Below, piece after piece: positions 9,087 to 17,673 of a stretch of DNA of 64,000 nt. Numbering within the stretch: the first letter of the stretch is position 1; every line of letters begins with the position of its first letter. Made by a program: the position numbers and the translations under genes. Location: positions 186,001 to 250,000 of the forward strand of contig CAVUPU010000003.1 of assembly GCA_963743425.1 (NCBI GenBank), written 5' to 3'. The notes beneath the pieces are model-generated. The model did no database searches and was not told where the DNA came from. It worked only from the letters and a program-made list of their open reading frames with translations. Source of the DNA: JAJVID01 sp963743425. Lineage in GTDB: Bacteria > Acidobacteriota > Blastocatellia > RBC074.

Positions 9087-10730
9087 ATGAACAGAAGTGT
9101 CCCTCAGATCTCCGCCCTGCGGAGCCATGGAGGCGCGTTTGAACCGGAAAGACCGGGGGCTGAGTCCTCTGAGCGCGAGCGCGCCGAAAAAGAGTTACGT
9201 GAGCGGGTGGAGGAGATAGAAGCGCTGATGGAAGCCGTGCCGGCCGTGGTTCTCATCGCGCGCGACCCTGATTGTAAATTGATAACAGGTAACCGCGTCG
9301 CGCACGAAGCCTTGCGGATGTCCAGAGGAGAGAACATCTCGAAGACCGCTCCGGATGGGCGCCAACCCACCCACTTCAAGGTTATGAGCGGTGGGGTGGA
9401 GCTTTTACCGCACGAATTGCCGGTCCAATTGGCCGCGCGCGGCGCCGAGGCGCGGGGCAACGAGCACGAGGTGGTCTTTAGCGACGGAGAGCGACTTCAT
9501 CTCTATGGCAACGCCGTGCCTTTGCGCGACGCCGCCGGGAATGTGCGTGGGGCGATCAGCGCGTTCGTTGACATTACTGCTCGCGTACAGGCCGAAGAAT
9601 CGCTGCGCGAGGCCGACCGGCGCAAGGACGAGTTCCTGGCGATGCTCTCGCATGAGCTTCGCAACCCGCTCGCCCCGATTCTCAACGCCGTAGGCGTTCT
9701 CAAACAGCCCGGCCTTTCGGATGGGCGGCTCGAATGGGCCAGAATAGTGATTGAACGACAGGTGGAGAGCCTGACCCGGATGGTTGACGATCTGCTCGAC
9801 GTGTCGCGCATCACCCAGGGCAAGATCGTCTTGAGAAGAGAGAAGATCGATCTGGCGTCGGTGGTCGCGCGCGCTCTCGAAACCAGCCGGCCCCTGGTCG
9901 AAGCGCGCAAACATAAATTGACCGTTAATCTCCCGTCCCATTCCGTGAGATTGAATGGCGACCTTCTCAGGCTGGCCCAGGTGATTTCGAACCTTCTCAA
10001 TAACGCGGCCAAATACACCGATGAGGGCGGCGACATCCGGCTGACGGCCGAGACCGTCGGCGACGAGGCTGTGGTGCGGGTGAAAGACAACGGGACGGGC
10101 ATCCCGGCTGAAGATCTGCCGCGCATCTTCGACCTTTTCATCCAGGCCGACCCCTCGCTCGATCGCGCGCAAGGCGGCCTGGGCATCGGCCTGACGCTGG
10201 CGCGCGGCGTCGTCGAGATGCACGGCGGGCGGATAGAGGCGTTCAGCGATGGGCTGGGACGAGGCAGCGAGTTCATTGCGCGTCTGCCGGCGTTGCCCGT
10301 CGCGCCTGGCGAGGCTTGCGAATCTCCCATCGTTGTTAAAGACGACGTGACGACGGCGTCGAAGACCTGCCGGGTGCTTGTGGTGGATGACAGCTCGGAC
10401 TCGGCTGAGAGCCTTTCCGTGATGCTCGCCTTTGAAGGGCACGAAACGAAGACGGCCCACGACGGGCCGAGCGCGCTCGAACTGGCGCGGGCGTTTCGGC
10501 CACAGGTGACGCTGCTCGACATCGGGCTGCCCGGGATGAGCGGTTACGAAGTGGCCCGCAGGCTTCGCAAGCAGCCTGGCGGGCGCAAGACGACGCTGAT
10601 CGCGCTGACCGGCTACGGGCAGGAAGAGGACCGGCGGAAATCCAGAGAGGCCGGCTTCGATCACCACCTGACCAAGCCCGTCAATTACGACACGCTCGCA
10701 TCGCTGATCAACTCGTTGATCTTGAAATGA
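9087..10730 (+). CDS. Hybrid sensor histidine kinase/response regulator with PAS domain
   Basis: 547 aa, cytoplasmic, with no membrane segment. Domains: short coiled coil (about 25-50), PAS (about 40-170), HisKA with the H-box MLSHELRNPLAPI (His about 189), HATPase_c with N-box NLLNNAAKY and G-boxes VKDNGTGIP and GGLGIGLTLARG (about 290-405), and a C-terminal receiver (about 430-547) with VVDDSSDSAES, phospho-acceptor LLDIGLPGMSG and LTKPVN. This is a standard PAS-HK-REC hybrid that would pass phosphate onward to an unseen partner. Start ATG 9087 has ACGGAGAG upstream. No cognate regulator is adjacent. Confidence 0.93.
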   Translation: MNRSVPQISALRSHGGAFEPERPGAESSERERAEKELRERVEEIEALMEAVPAVVLIARDPDCKLITGNRVAHEALRMSRGENISKTAPDGRQPTHFKVMSGGVELLPHELPVQLAARGAEARGNEHEVVFSDGERLHLYGNAVPLRDAAGNVRGAISAFVDITARVQAEESLREADRRKDEFLAMLSHELRNPLAPILNAVGVLKQPGLSDGRLEWARIVIERQVESLTRMVDDLLDVSRITQGKIVLRREKIDLASVVARALETSRPLVEARKHKLTVNLPSHSVRLNGDLLRLAQVISNLLNNAAKYTDEGGDIRLTAETVGDEAVVRVKDNGTGIPAEDLPRIFDLFIQADPSLDRAQGGLGIGLTLARGVVEMHGGRIEAFSDGLGRGSEFIARLPALPVAPGEACESPIVVKDDVTTASKTCRVLVVDDSSDSAESLSVMLAFEGHETKTAHDGPSALELARAFRPQVTLLDIGLPGMSGYEVARRLRKQPGGRKTTLIALTGYGQEEDRRKSREAGFDHHLTKPVNYDTLASLINSLILK

Positions 10731-10754
10731 TCGCGGTTTGTTCTCAACAATAGA

Positions 10755-12167
10755 TCATTTGAGTTTGATCTCGTAAAACGCTTTCTTATCGAAAGCGTTA
10801 TCTCCGGGCCAAACCGCCCATCCGTCCCAGGCGCCGCTCTCTCTCCGCATGCATCGAGTGTGAACTCGAATCAGGTTGTGGTTGCGCGGGATCTCGATCA
10901 GGTTGTAAAGCCGTGGAGTTGACGGCGGGCGATGGGCCGCGACGGCTCCGAACGATCCGGCCCCGGCCATGTGGAGCTTGCGGGTCGGATGCAGATAACC
11001 GACCAGATCGGCGCGGTCTTCGTGTACGTGGCCGTGGAGGCAGAGCTTGAAATCGGCCTTGCGCAACCTTTCGATGAAATCGTCGTCGGCGATCTTCTCG
11101 TTGCCGGTCGCGGGGTGATGCCAGACCGCGATTCGCAAAACCGGCGCGTCGTCCTTCATCAACTTCGCGTTCTTCGCCTCTTCGATCCGCCTGTCGGCTT
11201 CGATCAGGCCTTTGGCCAGGGCTTTTTCGTTGACGCTCGATCTGTCGGGGTGATATTCGTCAATCATCCAGGCCGAATTCAAAGCCAGAAACTGGATGCC
11301 GGTCTCTTCAAACAGCACTGACAGGCTCTGCGCTTCCGGTTTCAACGAATATTCCAGTTGTTTGAACTGGTGGTGGAAGCGCGCGAAATTCTTGAAGCGT
11401 TTCGGGTAAAGCGCGTCGTCGCGCACCAGATAGCCTTTGCCCTGCCTGACGCAACTGTCCGGCGGCAGCTTGCTCAAATCAACTTTGCGTTCTTGCATCC
11501 ACTCATAAACTTCTTCGTCCCAGCTCAGGTCGTGATTGCCGGGAACGATGATCGTGCGTTCGGCGGTCAATTTCATGTCCTTGACCAGGTCGGAGAGGAA
11601 ATCGTGGACTCGCTCGAACTCTTCGTAAGCGCCGCGATTCGTCAGGTCGCCTGAAATCACCAGGTAATCCAGACTCTCGATCCCCAAACCTTCGCGGCGG
11701 TCTTTCAGATCGCTCACGAGCGGCTGCAAACGGACAATCGGATCGTCGTTCGCGCCGAAATGCAGGTCGCTCAAATGCAGGATGCGCGTGGGAGGATGTT
11801 GAATCTGTTTCGGGATGAACCTGGGCGCGGCGGTAGCTTCCGGCGCGGCGGTAGCCTCAGGAGCGGCTGGCGGGCGCATGAGTTGTTCGACCGCCTGCCT
11901 GATTCCTTTGGCGATTTCGACAAAGGCCGCGTCCTGATTCTCCCAGAGCGTGACGGCCCGGTTGTCGCGCGGCAGCGATTGCAGCTCGGCCAGCGGCGTA
12001 TTCAGCCAGTCAACCGGGCGCAGGACCACTGGGAATGACCACGGCTTCGCCCGCCGTGTGGCGTTCCAGCGCGCGTTTCGTCTCGACGTCGTAGCAATAT
12101 TCCGAAGCGATGAAATCCGGGCTGACCAGCGGCAATATGATTCCCGCCTGTTCCAGACGGCGGTCAA
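10755..12167 (-). CDS. Metallophosphoesterase (calcineurin-like) C-terminal segment of the giant gene
   Basis: Real homology starts near 12029 with the end of the TIR domain (VVLRPVDWLNTPLAELQSLP), followed by an Ala/Pro linker with a short repeat (PEATAAPEATAAP). The phosphoesterase has all metal-binding motifs: LSDLHF (D-x-H), SGDLTNRG (GD), VPGNHD (GNHD), WHHP and HGHVH. Family members hydrolyse phosphomono- or diesters, including nucleotides, with two metals. Joined to a TIR it could process a nucleotide product or act as a second effector; this is inference. Confidence 0.87.
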   Translation of the reverse strand: MTAVWNRRESYCRWSARISSLRNIATTSRRNARWNATRRAKPWSFPVVLRPVDWLNTPLAELQSLPRDNRAVTLWENQDAAFVEIAKGIRQAVEQLMRPPAAPEATAAPEATAAPRFIPKQIQHPPTRILHLSDLHFGANDDPIVRLQPLVSDLKDRREGLGIESLDYLVISGDLTNRGAYEEFERVHDFLSDLVKDMKLTAERTIIVPGNHDLSWDEEVYEWMQERKVDLSKLPPDSCVRQGKGYLVRDDALYPKRFKNFARFHHQFKQLEYSLKPEAQSLSVLFEETGIQFLALNSAWMIDEYHPDRSSVNEKALAKGLIEADRRIEEAKNAKLMKDDAPVLRIAVWHHPATGNEKIADDDFIERLRKADFKLCLHGHVHEDRADLVGYLHPTRKLHMAGAGSFGAVAAHRPPSTPRLYNLIEIPRNHNLIRVHTRCMRRESGAWDGWAVWPGDNAFDKKAFYEIKLK

Positions 12168-12675
12168 TCTCGTCTCTCCATTCCACGCCCGCGCCGATCA
12201 TCCGGTCGTGCCAGAATCCGATGACGTTTTCACGACGTAGCGCGCTCAGGTGTTTGCCCAACTCTTCGCGCAAAGTTTCGTCGCGGTGCGAGTAGGAGAT
12301 GAAGACCTCCAGCGGTTTGAATTCGGCTTTGGTCTCGGCGATCTCCTGCTTCTTTCTCCGGTCGATGCTGGTCTTCAACGCCACCAGTTCCTGCTCGGTC
12401 GCGGCGCGGGCCTCGTCGGCGCCTTTGCCGATCAACACGCGCGAATCGCAGATCGGGCAGCCGATGTCGGTCTTACCTTCCGCCACGCGGGCTTTGATCG
12501 CATCGTCGTCAAACGGGTGGCCGTTGGCGCAAACCAACTTCCATCCCTCTTTGATTTCGACGCCCTCTTTGCGCAAATGCTCGTCCACGAAGCTGATGAA
12601 CAGACTCGCGGGTTTCCGGCGAGACTTCTTCGCTGAACAGCAAATCCAGATGCGCCGATCCACTCTGGCGGTCAA
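12010..12675 (-). CDS. Zinc ribbon and TIR domain segment of the giant gene
   Basis: Homology runs from about 12608 to 12031. A Cys/His cluster (VCANGH ... GCPICDSR) looks like a zinc ribbon. A basic helix leads to the TIR domain: PLEVFISYSHRDETLREEL, WRDEIDRRLEQAGIILPLVS, and SPDFIASEYCYDVETKRAL, with the Glu of the C-x3-E motif at the usual catalytic place of NAD-cleaving TIRs. The frame then breaks at VVIP, continuing as VVLRPVDWLNTPLAELQ in the next frame. If active, the TIR would hydrolyse NAD+; this is inferred from the family. Confidence 0.8.
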   Translation of the reverse strand: MTARVDRRIWICCSAKKSRRKPASLFISFVDEHLRKEGVEIKEGWKLVCANGHPFDDDAIKARVAEGKTDIGCPICDSRVLIGKGADEARAATEQELVALKTSIDRRKKQEIAETKAEFKPLEVFISYSHRDETLREELGKHLSALRRENVIGFWHDRMIGAGVEWRDEIDRRLEQAGIILPLVSPDFIASEYCYDVETKRALERHTAGEAVVIPSGPAPG

Positions 12676-13083
12676 CCTTGCTCAACCCGCATACGCCCTG
12701 GCCGGGTTTTTCAAACTCGGCGTGGTTTTTCCACAGACGGACACGCCCGAAACCCGTTTCATTATCGCCGGCGATCGCCAGTTGCGTCACCATCGAGGCC
12801 CAGATGTTGTCAATCGCTCCGGTGAAATCGTAATAGATAGTCACAGTGCCGCGCCGCCCGTTCGCCGTCCGCCGCCTCAAACTGTTTGAATTCGGTGGGA
12901 AAGATCAGCATCCCTTCGTGTTTGAAACACAGCCCCCGGTCGAGCAGCAATTGCACGGTGCATTCCAGCACTATGCGTTCGCGCAAGGGGTCAACTCGCT
13001 CTTCAGGTTTGATCCCCGGCAGCGGCGTTCGGCCCGAAACGACCAGCAGCTCTTCCAGCGCGGGCACGCCTTTGGGATTGTCC
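12608..13083 (-). other. Middle segment of the giant gene in two further frames
   Basis: Two out-of-phase stretches carry the protein on from Roc towards TIR. The first (13083 to about 12855) reads DNPKGVPALEELLVVSGRTP ... ECTVQLLLDRGLCFKHEGML. The second (about 12855 to 12608) reads TVTIYYDFTGAIDNIWASMV ... FGRVRLWKNHAEFE. Both are compact, hydrophobic-patterned protein sequence without internal stops, and together resemble the region after Roc in ROCO-like bacterial proteins. The breaks lie in GC-rich runs (GCGCGCGG and GGGCGGCGCGG). Confidence 0.65.
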
Positions 13084-15792
13084 GCGCGCGGCCAGAACCA
13101 GCGAGCCGGCGTAAATCGAAATAAGCCCGATCTGCAAAACCAGCACGCGGTCGCCCGACGATAATCGCGTTTCAACGATCTCGCCTTGCCCGGCCAACTG
13201 CCCGATGACCGTGTTGACCGATTGCGGGTCGAATTCGAGGTCGGGGTCATTCTCCGCCCGCGCGCGAACCCGTTTTTCAAGCTCGGAATAGAGCATCGCT
13301 ACTTCGCCCGCGTCCTGTAATTGCCTGACGGTCTCGCGGATCAGTTGGAACAATCGAGGGCGAGTGGTCTTCGACAGTTCGTCCCACTTGATCTGGCCGA
13401 TGACGGCTTTACCCAATTCGGCCAGCCCGCGCGGAGTCAATGCGCTGGTCGGAAGGTAATCAACGAATTCGCATTCGGCGATCAGCCGATTGATCTCGGC
13501 GCGGTCAATCACCTCGTCGCCTGTGTCGAGCTTCGTCCCGACCAGCAGCTTGACCGTCCGCTGTCCCGCGCCGGGTCTTTCGGTCTGTTTTTTCAGCCGC
13601 AGGTTCCATTCGCGCACGTCTTCAAACGCGGCGCGCCCGCGAGTCGGATCGAAAAGGATCATCGCCAGCGTTGTTTCGGGCAGGAACAACTGATTAACCA
13701 GCCGGTATTCCTGCTGACCGCCCAAATCCCAGATGAAGACCTCGCGCTCTTCGGCTTCGGCCGCGGCGGCGTCAGGATCGAGTTGTTCAGGCCGCATCTT
13801 CCATGTACGCATGCCGTGCGTCGTGCCCTGCTCTTTGTACTCTCCGGTGGCCATTCGCAGCGCCAGGCACGATTTGCCGACGCTGCTTTCGCCGATCAGC
13901 ACTACTTTGGCGCTGACGTAACTGGACGGTACTGTGATCGGAATCCCGGCGGCCTGCGCGTATTCGACGGCGTGCAGGATCAGATCGGTTTCGCCGGGCC
14001 GGGTCAGGTTCTTTTCAAATGTCGCGGCGATGCGCGCGCGCGGGCGGAACTCGGCCGTCAGGAATGAGTGTGTCGGCGGTATCTCTCTGTAAGTTTCGAC
14101 CTCGACCCCCGTTTCGGCGTCCCACAACTTGACGGTGTTGTCAGAGGAGCCAGAGGCGATGAAGCGTCCGTCGGGCGAAAAGGCCACACTGCGAACCAAA
14201 TTTTGATGACCTTCGAGAGAGCGGATGAGCTTGCCGGTTTCGGCGTCCCACAACTTGACGGTTTTGTCAGAGGAGCCAGAAGCGATGAAGCGTCCGTCGG
14301 GCGAAAAGGCCACACTGCGAACCCCATTTTGATGACCTTTGAGAGAGCGGATGAGCTTGCCGGTTTCGGCGTCCCACAACTTGCCGGTTTTGTCATAGGA
14401 GCCAGAGGCGATGAAGCGTCCGTCGGGCGAAAAGGCCACACTGCGAACCCCATTTTGCTGACCTTCGAGAGAGCGGATGAGCTTGCCGGTTTCGGCGTCC
14501 CACAACTTGACGGTGTTGTCATAGGAGCCAGAGGCGATGAAGCGTCCGTCGGGCGAAAAGGCCACACTGCTAACCCAATTTTGATGACCTTCGAGAGAGC
14601 GGATGAGCTTGCCGGTTTCGGCGTCCCACAACTTGACGGTGTTGTCAGAGGAGCCAGAGGCGATGAAGCGTCCGTCGGGCGAAAAGGCCACACTGCTAAC
14701 CCCATATTGATGACCTTCGAGAGAGCGGATGAGCTTGCCGGTTTCGGCGTCCCACAACTTGACGGTGTTGTCATAGGAGCCAGAGGCGATGAAGCGTCCG
14801 TCGGGCGAAAAGGCCACACTGCTAACCCAATTTTGATGACCTTCGAGAGAGCGGATGAACTTGCCGGTTTCGGCGTCCCACAACTTGACGGTGTTGTCAG
14901 AGGAGCCAGAGGCGATGAAGCGTCCGTCGGGCGAAAAGGCCACACTGAGAACCAAATTTTGATGACCTGCTAGAGAGCGGATGAGCTTGCCGGTTTCGGC
15001 GTCCCACAACTTGACGGTGTTGTCATCGGAGCCAGAGGCGATGAAGCGTCCGTCGGGCGAAAAGGCCACACTGCTAACCCCATTTTGCTGACCTTCGAGA
15101 GAGCGGATGAGCTTGCCGGTTTCGGCGTCCCACAACTTGACGGTGTTGTCATAGGAGCCAGAGGCGATGAAGCGTCCGTCGGGCGAAAAGGCCACACTGC
15201 TAACCCAATTTTGATGACCTTCGAGAGAGCGGATGAGCTTGCCGGTTTCGGCGTCCCACAACTTGACGGTGTTGTCAGAGGAGCCAGAGGCAATGAAGCG
15301 TCCGTCGGGCGAAAAGGCCACACTGAGAACCAAATTTTGATGACCTTCGAGAGAGCGGATGAGCTTGCCGGTTTCGGCGTCCCACAACTTGACGGTTTTG
15401 TCATCGGAGCCAGAGGCGATGAAGCGTCCGTCGGGCGAAAAGGCCACACTGCGAACCCAATATTGATGACCTTCGAGAGAGCGGATGAGCTTGCCGGTTT
15501 CGGCGTCCCACAACTTGACGGTGTTGTCAGAGGAGCCAGAGGCGATGAAGCGTCCGTCGGGCGAAAAGGCCACACTGCTAACCCCATATTGATGACCTTC
15601 GAGAGAGCGGATGAGCTTGCCGGTTTCGGCGTCCCACAACTTGACGGTGTTGTCATAGGAGCCAGAGGCGATGAAGCGTCCGTCGGGCGAAAAGGCTACC
15701 GAGTTGAACGAGTCAGTGTTGTGCGCCGCAGCAATGCGCAGGTGGAATTCCTGCGGGGAGCGGGCAGGTGGATTGTGCTTTTTTTCGTCCAT
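13003..15792 (-). CDS. WD40 repeats plus Roc GTPase (5' open frame of the giant gene)
   Basis: 929-aa open frame; authentic sequence runs to about 13083, after which the frame is shifted. It starts with MDEKKHNPPARSPQEFHLRI, then 13 WD40 units of 42 aa built on SVAFSPDGRFIASGS...TVKLWDAETGK. The Roc domain shows P-loop GESSVGKSC, switch II WDLGGQQEY and GTKLD (guanine specificity), so GTP binding is expected. A winged-helix segment (LYSELEKRVRARA ... VNTVIGQLAGQGEIVE) follows, as in COR-like or MalT-like modules. No signal peptide: a cytoplasmic sensor. Confidence 0.88.
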   Translation of the reverse strand: MDEKKHNPPARSPQEFHLRIAAAHNTDSFNSVAFSPDGRFIASGSYDNTVKLWDAETGKLIRSLEGHQYGVSSVAFSPDGRFIASGSSDNTVKLWDAETGKLIRSLEGHQYWVRSVAFSPDGRFIASGSDDKTVKLWDAETGKLIRSLEGHQNLVLSVAFSPDGRFIASGSSDNTVKLWDAETGKLIRSLEGHQNWVSSVAFSPDGRFIASGSYDNTVKLWDAETGKLIRSLEGQQNGVSSVAFSPDGRFIASGSDDNTVKLWDAETGKLIRSLAGHQNLVLSVAFSPDGRFIASGSSDNTVKLWDAETGKFIRSLEGHQNWVSSVAFSPDGRFIASGSYDNTVKLWDAETGKLIRSLEGHQYGVSSVAFSPDGRFIASGSSDNTVKLWDAETGKLIRSLEGHQNWVSSVAFSPDGRFIASGSYDNTVKLWDAETGKLIRSLEGQQNGVRSVAFSPDGRFIASGSYDKTGKLWDAETGKLIRSLKGHQNGVRSVAFSPDGRFIASGSSDKTVKLWDAETGKLIRSLEGHQNLVRSVAFSPDGRFIASGSSDNTVKLWDAETGVEVETYREIPPTHSFLTAEFRPRARIAATFEKNLTRPGETDLILHAVEYAQAAGIPITVPSSYVSAKVVLIGESSVGKSCLALRMATGEYKEQGTTHGMRTWKMRPEQLDPDAAAAEAEEREVFIWDLGGQQEYRLVNQLFLPETTLAMILFDPTRGRAAFEDVREWNLRLKKQTERPGAGQRTVKLLVGTKLDTGDEVIDRAEINRLIAECEFVDYLPTSALTPRGLAELGKAVIGQIKWDELSKTTRPRLFQLIRETVRQLQDAGEVAMLYSELEKRVRARAENDPDLEFDPQSVNTVIGQLAGQGEIVETRLSSGDRVLVLQIGLISIYAGSLVLAARGQSQRRARAGRAAGRFGPNAAAGDQT
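14100..15720 (-). repeat. Thirteen near-identical 126-bp WD40 repeats
   Basis: Tandem coding repeats, 126 bp each, identical over most bases. Variation is confined to a few codons: the residue in GS-[Y/S/D]-D-[N/K], the pair after the repeat end Q-[YG/YW/NL/NW/NG]-V-[S/R/L], and single changes (EGHQ/EGQQ/AGHQ/KGHQ). Units recur as types: 4 resembles 7, 5 resembles 8 and 10, 2 matches 9, and the pair 5-6 resembles 10-11. This pattern implies repeat shuffling and gene conversion. Confidence 0.92.
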
Positions 15793-15991
15793 CGGCTGAA
15801 GTTATGTTTTGGGAACCTGAGTCATTTCAGGCGCCGGTCCGGAAACCGCTAAGCCTGATCGCGAATCTCCGCCGGGAATTTGTGCCCCGTGTCGGAGTAA
15901 ATGGCGTCCAGCAGATTATCCTCCCGAAAGATTTTTTCGTAAATAGTTTTGGCCCTGTCGACGAAATCTAGAGTGCTCTATTTTACAGCGA

Positions 15992-16124
15992 GTTTCAATT
16001 GAATGAAGAGAATCGTAGGGGCAGACCTGTGTGTCTGCCCCGGTTTGGGGAGACGCGCCCAACCAGCCGGGGCAGACACACAGGTCTGCCCCTACGATTT
16101 CTATCTATTCATGCAACTGAAACC
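15992..16124. repeat. Long palindrome with GGGGCAGAC core
   Basis: Inverted repeat of about 50-bp arms: GTTTCAATTGAATGAA and GTAGGGGCAGACCTGTGTG on the left and their complements on the right, around a loop of about 20 nt (GTTTGGGGAGACGCGCCC). It lies upstream of the WD40-Roc gene start and next to a second, unrelated palindrome. No ORF runs through it. No second copy is seen in this window. Confidence 0.85.
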
Positions 16125-16158
16125 CGCTGTAGTTGAAGAGCGCGCATAAATCGGAAGC

Positions 16159-16267
16159 GAGCCCTGGGTACGCATCGCTTCCAGCGTGCTCTCGGCGGAG
16201 AGCCTCATGGCTTCTTAATGCGCCTCTTGCCGAGACTGCACGCTGGAAGCGATGCGTACCCAGGCTC
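16159..16267. repeat. Long palindrome, family 2 copy A
   Basis: Arms of about 35 bp built on GAGCCTGGGTACGCATCG and CTTCCAGCGTGC, with a loop of about 35 nt. The same arms occur at 59343-59429, upstream of rfbB. Together with the palindrome just before it, this fills most of the 570-bp gap between the WD40-Roc gene and the cytochrome gene. Confidence 0.85.
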
Positions 16268-16357
16268 TCACTAATCCTTCGTTTTGGACTCACAGTCTTT
16301 GGCTTTATAATCGCGGCATCCCACAATTTGTCGTCCTCTATGGAAAGGAAAACGACG

Positions 16358-17666
16358 ATGAAGAAGCTAATTGTTCTTGCCGCGACCTGTTCATTCGCCC
16401 TGGCGATTTACCTGCCTGGAACTGTTTCGAGCAACAGCGTGTACAAAAATCCGATCACGTTCGCGAAGCAGGTCGCGCCGATCTTTCAGAAGCGATGCGA
16501 GGAGTGCCATCGCGACGGCGGAATGGCGCCGATGTCGCTGGCGACTTACGAAGAGTCGCGGCCCTGGGCGCGCGCGATCAAGGAAAAAGTCGCCGGCCGC
16601 GAGATGCCGCCTTTTCACGCCACGGGCGCCGTGGGGCGCTACTTGAACGATCCGCGCCTGACCGACGAAGAGATCGCGACGATCGTCAAATGGGTTGACG
16701 GCGGCGCGACGAAGGGCGATCCGAAAGATTTGCCCGCCCCGGTTCAATGGAAGAACGACTGGCCGTTCGGCGAGCCTGATCTGGTCGCTCAAACCGAAAC
16801 AGCCCTACGCCATCAAAGCCAGCAAGCAGGATCAATATGTCTTCTTCGTTTTCGATCACGTCTTGCCCGAAGACACGTGGATTCGCTCGGTTGTGACGCG
16901 GCCCGGCAATCTGAAGGCCGTGCATCACGCCAACACTCACGTCGTGACGCCGGCGCTCAAGGCCCCGGAATCGGGCTTCTTCGAGGGCGATTTCGAGCCT
17001 TCGGCGCGCGGAACGATCATGGTCTCGGGCTGGGCGCCGGGCGTGCAGCCCGTCGCGCTGGCTGATGGAGTGGCTATAAGGATTCCGAAGGGGATGCGCT
17101 TCGGCATTCAGATTCATTACGCCCCGGCGGAAAAAGATACGATTGATCAAACCCGGGTCGGGGTCTATTTCGCCGACGGATTGATCAAGAAAAATATGCG
17201 AGTGCTGTTCGGCGACCGCAAAGACCTCAGCATTCCGCCGAACGACCCGAACTATTCGCTGACCTCGACGAAGACCTTCGACGCCGACGCGGTCATCAGC
17301 TTTTTCCATGTTCACATGCATCTGCGCGGCAAGTCCTATCTGATGAGGATGACTTATCCCGACGGCCGTCAGGAGGTGGCGCTGGAAGTCCCGCGATACG
17401 ATTTCAACTGGCAGCGGACCTACGTGCTCAACCAGCCGATCCGCGTTCCGAAAGGGACCAAAGTTGATTTCATCGGGACCTACGACAACAGCCCGAAGAA
17501 CAAATTCAACCCAGACCCTTCCCAAACCGTGAAGTGGGGCGAGAAGACCACCGACGAGATGATGCAGGGGAGAATGTTTTATGAAGTCGCGGATGAGAAT
17601 CTGAACGTGCAGGTGAAGAAAGGACGCGCTGTCGCTTCTAGCGCGTCGGTGGGCCAGCAGAAGTAA
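16358..17666 (+). CDS. c-type cytochrome fused to copper type II monooxygenase-like domain (frameshifted)
   Basis: Start ATG 16358 with GGAAAGGAAAA upstream and a signal peptide (LIVLAATCSFALAIYLPGTV). One haem motif CEECH (about residue 45) is followed by a mono-haem domain ending IVKWVDGG. After one extra base at about 16799 the frame shifts, and the protein goes on as PYAIKASKQDQYVFFVF to 17666. The second part has VHHANTHVV and FHVHMHLRGKSY, matching copper ligands of ascorbate-dependent type II monooxygenase-like proteins. The intact product would be about 435 aa, exported. The shift could be a sequencing error or real damage. Confidence 0.75.
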
Positions 17667-17673
17667 AATGCGA

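Larger units (their letters stand above)
10755..15792 (-). pseudogene. WD40-Roc-COR/WHD-TIR-metallophosphoesterase giant protein, four frameshifts
   Basis: Reading across four breaks gives about 1,675 aa: 13 WD40 repeats (about 28-575), Roc GTPase (about 625-790), winged-helix/COR-like region (about 800-1080), zinc ribbon (about 1085-1130), TIR (about 1157-1290), Ala/Pro linker, and calcineurin-like phosphoesterase (about 1334-1675). Each break (near 13083, 12855, 12608 and 12030) is repaired by removing one base, after which homology continues without loss. Gene-level reading: an intracellular sensor-switch-effector resembling ROCO/NLR proteins. Either these are sequencing insertions and the gene is intact, or it is a very young pseudogene. 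Nothing adjacent forms an obvious operon with it. Confidence 0.72.

Noticed and set aside
9405..10667. 420-aa minus-strand ORF opposite the histidine kinase
   Set aside because: It lies fully antisense to a gene with all kinase and receiver motifs; its product shows no domain.
12030..13083. Programmed frameshifting to explain the four breaks in the giant gene
   Set aside because: The four sites share no slippery sequence or common downstream structure; error or recent mutation is simpler.
14068..15852. Long antisense and alternate-frame ORFs across the WD40 repeat array
   Set aside because: They are shadows: a 126-bp repeat without stops in one frame keeps other frames open too. The repeated products have no plausible fold, while the minus-strand frame gives textbook WD40 motifs.
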